Below, in pieces: positions 56,559 to 64,000 of a stretch of 64,000 bases of DNA. The stretch's first letter is position 1, and every line of letters starts with the position of its first letter. The notes beneath the pieces are model-generated. The model was given only the letters and a program-made list of their open reading frames with translations, ran no database searches and was not told where the DNA came from. The translations under genes and the position numbers were made by a program. The DNA is from Hymenoscyphus infarciens (lineage: Eukaryota > Ascomycota > Leotiomycetes > Helotiales > Helotiaceae): contig LLCB01000021.1 of NCBI GenBank assembly GCA_001414345.1, positions 248,001-312,000 on the forward strand, read 5' to 3'.

Positions 56559-58418
56559 ATGGGTTTCGAGTATGCATTCGTGTCAGTAATTCCCCCCCCC
56601 AACGAAAGGTTGCTCATCTGACTGATTGATTATCTACCTTAGTCATCTCTTCTACACAATTCCACCCGCTGTGGTCTTGACCGTTCTTTACAGGCCGTTG
56701 TTCACGACAATTGATGCATACAAAATCGCCTTCCTGATCGCAATTGCGGTCGTTTCAACTACTCCTTGGGATTGCTACCTGATCTCCCAAAGTATTTGGA
56801 CATACCCGCCAAGCGTGATCATCGGCCCACGTTTATTTTTGATACCCATCGAAGAGCTTTTTTTCTTCGCCATTCAGACGTATAATACATCCTTGCTTTA
56901 CTTGTTATTCAGTAAACCCGTCTTTCACCCAATCTATCTGCGTCGGAAATCTGGACATGACTCCTTTAGATTCCTTGGGCAGAGTTTTCTCACTCTGAGC
57001 ATCGTTTTAGGGGCTCTTATGGTCTGGGTCGGTAAATCAGGAACTTATTTGGGCCTGATTCTGGCTTGGGCAGGACCATTCGCGCTTCTCCTACTTTCTT
57101 TGTCGTCTCAGTTCTTTTTCACGCTGCCATACACCAGCACACTTTGGCCAATCGCCATTCCGACTGTTTATTTGTGGATCGTCGACACCTTGGCACTGAA
57201 GAGGGGCACCTGGTCGATTCAATCTGGCACAAAACTTGGTATATATCTCTGGGACGGCCTGGAAATCGAGGAAGCCGTGTTTTTCCTCGCTACTAATGTC
57301 TTAATTGTTTTCGGGCTTGTTGCATTTGATCACGCCCTGGCGATCTTGGAAACCTTTCCGCAGGCGTTTCCCAATGTCTCTGAGCTGCCTTCTCCTGTAA
57401 AACTCGTTGAAGCTCTGTTGATGGACTACACACTGTACGATGAAGAGCGATTAGAAGGTCTGCAGCAAGCCGTTGAACGACTCCGGAACAAGAGCCGGAG
57501 TTTTTACTTGGTAGGTAGCATCTCTATTATCTTTTCAAGTCCCGCATCAGGTGATGAACTGTACTAATTTGCTCGTAGGCTAGCTCAACATTCTCTGGTC
57601 GTCTGAGGATAGACCTCATTCTGCTGTACTCATTTTGTAGAGTAGCTGATGACTTGGTCGATCATTCAGAAAGCTCAACTCATGCTCGTCAATGGATAGT
57701 AAAGCTCACTCACTATCTTAAACTGGCTTACAAAAAGGACCAGACCGACACAGAAAAACGAGCTACCGCTTTCTACATCAACCAAAATTTCCCCGAAGCT
57801 TCCAGATCTGCATTGCATCTTTTGCCCACGCATGCATTGCCACCTGGTCCTCTTTTCGGTTTGCTTGAAGGATTTGTTACAGACCTCGAGTTTGACCAGG
57901 ATTTCCCTATCGCTACCTCACAAGATCTGGAAACCTATGCAGCTCACGTTGCAGGAACAGTGGCTGAATTAGTTTTGAACTTGGTATTCTTCCATAGCCA
58001 TTCAAAAGTGGAAGAAGCTCAGCAGGAAGAAATTATCCGTGCAGGATATCAAATGGGAATTGCTCTCCAGTATGTGAATATTGCAAGAGATATTGCAACG
58101 GATTCTGCCCTCGGGAGGGTCTACTTGCCCACGATTTGGTTGACGGAGGAAGGGTTGACTACTCAACTCCTATTGAAAGACCCACATCATCCCAAAATCG
58201 AAAACATCCGCACTAGGCTTCTTAAGAGAGCCTTCACCATATACGAAGAGTCGCGAAGTTCCATACCGAACCGAGCATTAAGGGTATGTGTGGAAAGCTA
58301 CATGGAGATTGGCAGAGTTTTGGGAGAGAAGGGATTTACAGCGAGGGACGGAAAGGCTACTGTTCCCAAAATGAGGCGGCTAAGGGTAGCGTGGAAGGCG
58401 TTGAATAATTTTAATTGA
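56559..58418 (+). CDS. carRA: Bifunctional lycopene cyclase/phytoene synthase
   Basis: Exons 56559-56581, 56643-57510 and 57579-58418 give 576 aa in phase. Residues 1 to about 240 are the membrane-embedded cyclase, with about six or seven helices including the motif PIEELFFFAIQTYNTS and a second half with IEEAVFFLATN. Phytoene synthase starts near 260 and contains SRSFYLASSTF, the first Asp-rich motif DDLVD, and ALQYVNIARDIATD with the second. It joins two GGPP molecules to phytoene and later closes the ionone rings. The linked desaturase, oxygenase and opsin define the pathway. Confidence 0.93.
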
Positions 58419-58899
58419 ACATTCGAGGAGTTTTGAAGTCAAATTTCAACCTTTGTTTTATCCATCTAGATAATTAAATAGTTAACTTGTTCGCGTTGTT
58501 CCGACCTTCGAAACCACTTCACCGCAAGCAACCCAGATAATTGTAATAATCGAACTTCATGGTTTTAAGTCATTTGAGTTGGTATCCTGAATTGTCCCAA
58601 GTATTCGGATTAATCACCTTGAGTTGCCCAAAAAATATGGGACAACTAGAGAGATATGCAGGTACGACCCTGAAGCAAGCGAGGATTAATTAGCAGCTAG
58701 TTTATGCGGGCAACTTATTTAGCTTGAGTTACACAAATTAAGTACCTCACCAATTCGCTTAGAGCTTCGTTGACGTCATTGACTTTCCCAAGTCTGTATC
58801 TGGACTGAAGCTAATTGCGAACACCATTGCATGGTTTAATATCCAGCAAAAAATGTGAGCTTCTTCCCCCAAAATCGTCCCTACAACCTAAACGCAAAA
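58419..58899. other. intergenic carRA-carB with a dispersed repeat copy
   Basis: About 480 bases between the two carotenoid genes on the same strand. It includes repeat copy 2 (58549-58679). Confidence 0.5.
58549..58679 (+). repeat. Dispersed repeat, copy 2
   Basis: Direct-orientation partner of 51328-51458, about 130 bp long. It lies inside the carRA-carB spacer. Element family unknown; no terminal inverted repeats seen. Confidence 0.6.
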
Positions 58900-60849
58900 T
58901 GCCCTCCAAAGAAGGCCAGAAAACCGCTATCGTTGTTGGTAATTAGCTTCTTACCCCTCATTTGCAGCCCCTCCCCCCGGCAGAAATAGGAGCTAATACC
59001 CCCAAAGGAGCTGGAGTAGGAGGCATTGCGGTAGCTGCACGACTGGCGAAGGCTGGATTCAGTACTACCGTACTTGAGAAGAACGCTTTTACAGGTGGGC
59101 GTTGCTCAATCATCAATGATAAGGGCCACCGGTTTGATCAAGGGCCATCTCTCCTCCTCCTCCCGAAACTCTTCGAAGAAACTTTTTCCGATCTCGATAC
59201 CTCGTTGTCCGCGGAGGGAGTTGAGCTGCTAAAATGCGAGCCAAATTACAACGTCTGGTTTGGAGATGGAGAAAGGATACAATTGAGCAGTGACACGGCG
59301 GTCATGAAACGGGAAATTGAGAAGGTAGAAGGCACGGATGGGTTCGAAAGATATTTGAGTTGGCTAGCAGAAGCTCATCGGCATTACGAAATCAGTGTGG
59401 TAGAAGTTCTTCACAAGAACTTTACGTCTGTATTCAACCTCTTGCGGCCTTCCTTTTTGATGAACGTGTTCAAGTTACATCCGTTTGAAAGTATTTACTC
59501 TCGGGCTTCCAAATATTTTTATTCAGATAGGCTGAGGAGAGTAAGTCTACTTGTTTTGGTCCTTCTGCAATGAGTCAAAAATTACTTTAACTAATTCAAC
59601 AGCTGTTCTCCTTTAGCACCATGTATATGGGAATGTCACCTTTTAACGCCCCTGGGACATACTCGCTCTTGCAGTATACTGAGCTGGTCGAAGGAATTTG
59701 GTATCCAATTGGTGGCTTTCATGCGGTGGTTGCTGCTCTTGAGAAAATATGCCAACGCCATAATGTTCAAATACGTCTATCAACTCCAGTAGCTTCTCTC
59801 CTCACCTCACCAGATGGCAATACAATTGAAGGGGTGGTTACAAGTTCGGGGGAGCAACTCACAGCTGACATTACCATAATCAACGCGGACCTCGTCTGGT
59901 CTTACAATAACCTATTCCCGGCCAAAACCACGCTCGCTGCCACCAAGTCAAAAGCGACCTCCCTTACCAAACGAGCCGGGTCTTGCAGCTCCATATCCTT
60001 CTACTGGTCACTGTCAAAGAAAATACCCGAATTGCAAACACACAATATCTTTCTTGCGGACGAATATCGAGAGTCCTTTGATGCAATTTTCGATCGGCAA
60101 AGCATCCCGGACGAGCCAAGTTTCTATGTCAATGTACCCTCGCGTATAGATCCCACAGCTGCACCGGAAGGGAAAGACTCCATCGTTGTTCTGGTTCCAG
60201 TTGGTCATTTGCTAAATTCAAGCTCAAGTTCCACAAATGGGAAAGGACTTCCTGAACAACTTGACTGGACCTCTCTTGTTGAAAAAGTGCGTGCCTCTGT
60301 TATCAAAACCATCGAAGCTCGCACGTCATGCGCTTCGCTCGCTCCTCTCATCACAAATGAAATTGTGAACTCGCCGCTAGACTGGGAGAGCAAGTTCAAT
60401 TTGGACAAGGGATCGATTCTCGGTCTCTCTCATTCTTTCTTCAACGTGCTCGCGTTCCGTCCAAAGACCAAGGCGAAGGAGAAGAATCTCTATTTTGTGG
60501 GAGCTTCTACCCACCCAGGAACAGGTATGGTGCTCCATCCAGCCACGGAATTAATTGCTAACATGGCGAAGGAGTTCCAATCGTACTAGCCGGAGCCAAA
60601 ATCACCTCGGAGCAAGTACTAAACGACTTGGGAATGGGCATTCCTTGGAACAAGGGAAATTGCATCCTAACTCAAAAGAAGAAGAAAACTCTTGATGTCA
60701 TCCAAAAGGACTATACTTTGTTAAATGACTTGGCAATTTGGATCCTTGCATTTATCGGTTTGGCTCTGACTGTGGTATATGTCAACACAGGGTTGGTTGT
60801 GCGGTGGAATTGGGAAGGGAAAAGAGAGTGGGGCGGTGCTAAGGTCTGA
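58900..60849 (+). CDS. carB: Phytoene desaturase (CrtI type)
   Basis: Exons 58900-58939, 59008-59540, 59603-60524 and 60572-60849 give 590 aa, with all phases consistent. The N-terminal dinucleotide fold reads IVVGAGVGGIAVAARLAKAG, with TVLEKN ending the first beta-alpha-beta. The RFDQGPSLLLLP region follows. The C-terminal motif YFVGASTHPGTGVPIVLAGAK is created by splicing out a 47-nt intron (60525-60571). A hydrophobic helix near 535-555 (LAIWILAFIGLALTVVYV) anchors the protein. CrtI-type enzymes introduce four or five double bases into phytoene to give lycopene or dehydrolycopene for the cyclase half of CarRA. Confidence 0.92.
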
Positions 60850-62058
60850 ATCTGTGATCAAATCCTTTGGTAAAAGATTCGGCAAAGATTCGGCATTTCT
60901 TTCAACGGCTTCTTATATTATTACTTCGACTATTCTCGGACAATTGTCGCTTACTGCTTAGGAAGGTTTAGGAGAACGAAGAATCTGGGTAATTGATTCT
61001 TCTAACCCTCTGGAATAATAATTTCAATTATCCTTGTAGTAAAGCAAGTGTGCGGAGAGAAATGATGCAATCTCGAATACCCTTGTGCGAGAAATGTCCA
61101 ATTTCGAACCCTCCAGAATAATAGCACAGATACAGATGTGGTTAATTTAATGTGGTGGCAAGAGCAAGTGAGCGCTGAGTGAACATGATTTTCCTCAGTC
61201 ATCAATCGGCGTTACTGGAAACATTAGAATGCTAAAGCAGCAAGTAGCAAGCCCATGTTCCAGTCTAGGCCTAAAACTCAAATTAAACTTTCCAACTTCG
61301 AACAGCTGAGTTTTTTGAAACCACCACGTTATCGCCTAGACGCCTAGCGAGCGCTCTAGCTTCGATGTCTGTGCTTGGAAAACAAACATGAAATGTCGAT
61401 CGGTGGTCTGGGTGTCCGTCGAGGTGTTGCTCGCTGGGGCCCATTGTTTCTTGGCAACCCCAGACAGATCTCTTCGCTTACGGCAAAAAAAAGGGGAGCC
61501 CCGAGCTGATAGGTATTCAGCTCCATCCCTGTACATAACTACCACTCGTCAGCGAGAATTGTATGCAGATGGCTTTCGCGATCCTCCACTAAATCATATG
61601 CCGAACCATCTTGATCCTTCTAGTCAGGGCAGGACGATCCTCCGACTCATCCGACGTGTCCATGTCTTTCTGATTGCAAGTACTTACTAGTAGTCTGATT
61701 GTCTTCTGATGTCACCCGAAATCTCCGCGGGGGGGGGGGGGGGGGAAGGGGTTTTTTTTTGGGATTTCCGGGGAAACCCTGTTCCCCTTTGGGGCCCAAA
61801 AGCCCAGGCCCCAGGGAAAAAGGGATTTTTTTTTTCTTTTCCCCCCCTTCTTTCAATTTGTGGGGCGGGGAAATAAAAGTTTTGCCCCCACCCGAGTTTT
61901 TTTTAAGGTTTTTAAGCTTTTCCCACTTCGGTTCGTGTTTCTTGTTTATATACCAAACCTGTGCTCCCCTCTCTCTTCCTCACTCTTGTTGTTTGGAACT
62001 ACATCTATACTTGCTTACATATACCCTTCCGTTCGAATTTCATATTCAATCAACCAAA
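60850..62058. other. Intergenic carB-opsin with suspicious homopolymer stretch
   Basis: About 1.2 kb between carB and the opsin gene. The part 61728-61925 is made almost wholly of homopolymer runs (G17, T10, C7 and others) and looks like low-quality sequence. No gene is supported. Confidence 0.5.
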
Positions 62059-63251
62059 ATGGCGGACACTTTAGGCTTGGAGAAGCGAAGGAATGACGCT
62101 CTCCACGTCAATCAAAACCTCTTCACCTACCCGCAGTCATCTAATATCAACATTACCACGTGAGTTAAGATCGTCACTCTCTGTCTTCCCACTCTAATTT
62201 TCTCTCCAGACATGGATCGGACGTGTATTGGGCCATCACGGCGGTGATGGGTTTGGCTACCCTTATCATTCTTGCGTGGAGTTTTACCATTCCCCGAAGA
62301 ACCAGAATATTCCACTACATCACCGCATCAATAACCCTCGTCGCTTGTATCGCATACTTCACCATGGTACGAGTAGTTCAATCTCCCGTTTGGCAGTTCA
62401 CCAGCTCACTATCATAGGCCTCCAATTTGGGATATGCAGCAATCGAAGTCGAGTTCAAGCGTAGCAATCACAAGGTCTCTGGACTCTACCGAGAGATCTT
62501 TTATGTACGATATATTGACTGGTTCGTCACCACGCCAGTAAGTTTTTCCTCCCTCCCACACAGCAGCAACAATTCTAACTTTCCGCAGCTTCTCCTCCTA
62601 GATCTCTTGTTGACCGCCGGTCTCCCCTGGCCCACGATCTTGTACACAATCCTTCTCGACGAAGTAATGATCATCACTGGTCTCGTCGGAGCACTCGTGG
62701 CGACAAGATACAAATGGGGTTACTTCGTATTCGCCATGATGGCCCTCTTCCTTATTGCATGGAACGTTATGTGGGTTGGCCGAAAGCACGCTCGTGCTCT
62801 CGGACCAGTCGTCGGAAAGACGTACATGAACTGCGGTGTGCTCACCATGTTCTTGTGGTTCTTGTACCCAATTGCTTGGGGGCTCTCAGAGGGTAAATAA
62901 CGTGGATCCACACTATTTCGTGGATAAGTAAACTGACGGTAACCTCAGGTGGTAATGTCATCGCACCAGATTCGGAGGCTGCATTCTACGCCACACTAGA
63001 CGTGTTGGCGAAAGTGGGCTTTGGGTAAGTCCTCTTTTGATCCTTACCCAACAATTATTTCTAATCTTTCATGCAGTTTCATGCTTCTCCTCGGCCACAG
63101 AAATATCGACCCGGCTACTTTGGGTATTCACATCCGCGATTATGACGATGATATGCCAGTACACAATAAAGAGCATTTTGGCGGTCCAGCTGCTGCACAA
63201 AACACAACAGGAGTTGCTGAAACTGGGGTTGCGACTGGTTCCTCAGTCTAG
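62059..63251 (+). CDS. carO: Microbial rhodopsin (opsin), CarO/Ops-like proton-pump type
   Basis: Exons 62059-62159, 62210-62366, 62418-62537, 62589-62892, 62949-63024 and 63077-63251 give 310 aa in phase. Seven helices are evident. Helix C reads RYIDWFVTTPLLLLDLLL: Arg117, Asp120 (the bacteriorhodopsin D85 position) and Asp131 (the D96 position) are all present. Helix G reads LDVLAKVGFG with Asp245 and the retinal-binding Lys249. Helix F is FLWFLYPIAWGL. With both carboxylates present it should be a light-driven proton pump like Leptosphaeria rhodopsin and Fusarium CarO, not the NOP-1 type. Retinal would come from the oxygenase 7 kb away. The N-terminus has an NIT sequon. Confidence 0.93.
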
Positions 63252-63576
63252 ACCAGTAAAGGATATTCCAAGTTAATGGGTTCTGGGAGATGTACAGTAG
63301 GAAAGTTTCAAGCATTCGAGGCGCTTGAGATAGAGCATGTATGAAACTTTTAATTTTTTTTTGCTACTTGTCAGGTATCTCTGATCCATGAGCAACATCT
63401 CAATCTTTGTTATTTCCACCATCAAATGTACAGTCGAAAAAAGAAGAGTTGCAAGTCACCGCATTTAAATGCAAATAACAGATTAATCACCACCCGTTTC
63501 CAGAATGATGCAACTCAAGGCTGTGATCGTGACCTGAAAAGAAAAGAAGAAAAACGTGGACAAACAGGAGAAGGTT
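63252..63576. other. intergenic, convergent 3' ends
   Basis: Spacer between the opsin gene and the converging helicase gene. No feature seen. Confidence 0.4.
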
Positions 63577-64000
63577 TTACCATCCGGAAGTTTCGCCAGC
63601 ATCAGCTGAGTCACCTTGGGCACCCCAGCCGCCAGCGTCGCCAGCAGTATCTTCATTTCCCCAACCACCACCGCCAGCATCGGCATCCTCTCCATGCTCT
63701 TCCTCCTCGGCCTCGAACTGCAATTTGGCAACATCACCATCCCAATTCTCAGGCATGTGCTCTTGCAAGAAATCAGGAACCTCCTGCTTGGTCTCAAGAA
63801 GGGTCTTGACCAGAACAGGGGCAATATCGGCATCACGATCATTGTAGAACGACGTAGCAAGGCCATGATTGCCAATACGACCAGTTCGACCTGTTTCAGT
63901 CAGCGATTACCCGGCTCATCTGGGAGAATGAAGCTCGATTGTCCTACTTCCGCTGGGACAATGATACAGGAAAAAGGGGGCTGGCTTACCGATGCGGTGC
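63577..64000 (-). CDS. ded1: DEAD-box RNA helicase DED1-type, C-terminal end (partial)
   Basis: Exons 63990 onward (running off the window end) and 63890-63577, with an intron at 63989-63891, code HRIG-RTGRIGNHGLATSFYND. This is helicase motif VI. It is followed by LVKTLLETKQEVPDFL, the DED1/DDX3 C-terminal segment, and a Gly/Ala/Asp-Trp-rich tail ending SGW. DED1 unwinds mRNA 5' leaders for translation initiation. The gene is cut by the window edge, with its N-terminal part beyond 64000. Confidence 0.88.

Overview
The window is nuclear DNA of a filamentous ascomycete. Genes carry one to nine short GT-AG introns of about 45-90 nt (a few longer), there is an intron-bearing tRNA-Leu, and the gene set is typical of Pezizomycotina: SUR7/PalI protein, quinate-utilisation genes, HAK-type K+ transporter, bifunctional phytoene synthase/lycopene cyclase and microbial rhodopsin. 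The combination of the quinate genes with a retinal/opsin cluster and this general protein style suggests a leotiomycete (Sclerotiniaceae-like), but that assignment is only an inference.

Layout. 0.26-5.3 kb: tRNA-Leu(CAA), a SUR7-family membrane protein and a lipoyl(octanoyl)transferase whose reading frame continues past its stop. 5.3-7.2 kb: non-coding and transposon-derived, with a TA-flanked mariner-type MITE. 7.2-16.6 kb: an F-box-like/DUF-type protein, an SH3-domain protein, a small ABM-like protein and a hypothetical membrane protein, all on the minus strand. 16.9-23.9 kb: a quinate/shikimate catabolic cluster (qutB-like dehydrogenase, qutD-like permease, qutC-like dehydroshikimate dehydratase). 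24.5-30.2 kb: PRPP synthetase of the PRS1/PRS5 type, an acyl-protein-thioesterase-like hydrolase and an asteroid-type XPG/FEN1 protein. 32.5-39.9 kb: HAK K+ transporter and an RBR E3 ubiquitin ligase, separated by a 105-bp palindromic element. 41.5-46.2 kb: an ankyrin-repeat pseudogene, RNA polymerase III subunit RPC31/RPC7 and a nucleotidyltransferase-like gene with a disturbed frame. 48.1-51.1 kb: a large GPI-type GH18 chitinase. 51.1-53.6 kb: AT-rich repeat block with a PIF/Harbinger-type MITE. 53.6-63.3 kb: carotenoid/retinal cluster. 63.6-64 kb: the 3' end of a DED1-type helicase.

The functional centrepiece is the retinal cluster. CarRA makes and cyclises the C40 backbone, CarB desaturates phytoene, the carotenoid oxygenase cleaves beta-carotene-like substrate to retinal, and the opsin binds retinal by a helix-G lysine and keeps both carboxylates expected of a light-driven proton pump. 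The oxygenase and carRA are divergent and share a roughly 0.9-kb promoter region. This architecture is known from Fusarium and related fungi, so it is a conserved system and not a new one.

The least explained signals are the TAG-only continuation of the lipoyltransferase frame, the interrupted ankyrin gene, several degenerate tandem repeats upstream of genes, and a homopolymer-rich stretch near 61.8 kb that looks like poor-quality sequence. All splice models were built by hand from splice signals and phase, without transcripts or database searches.
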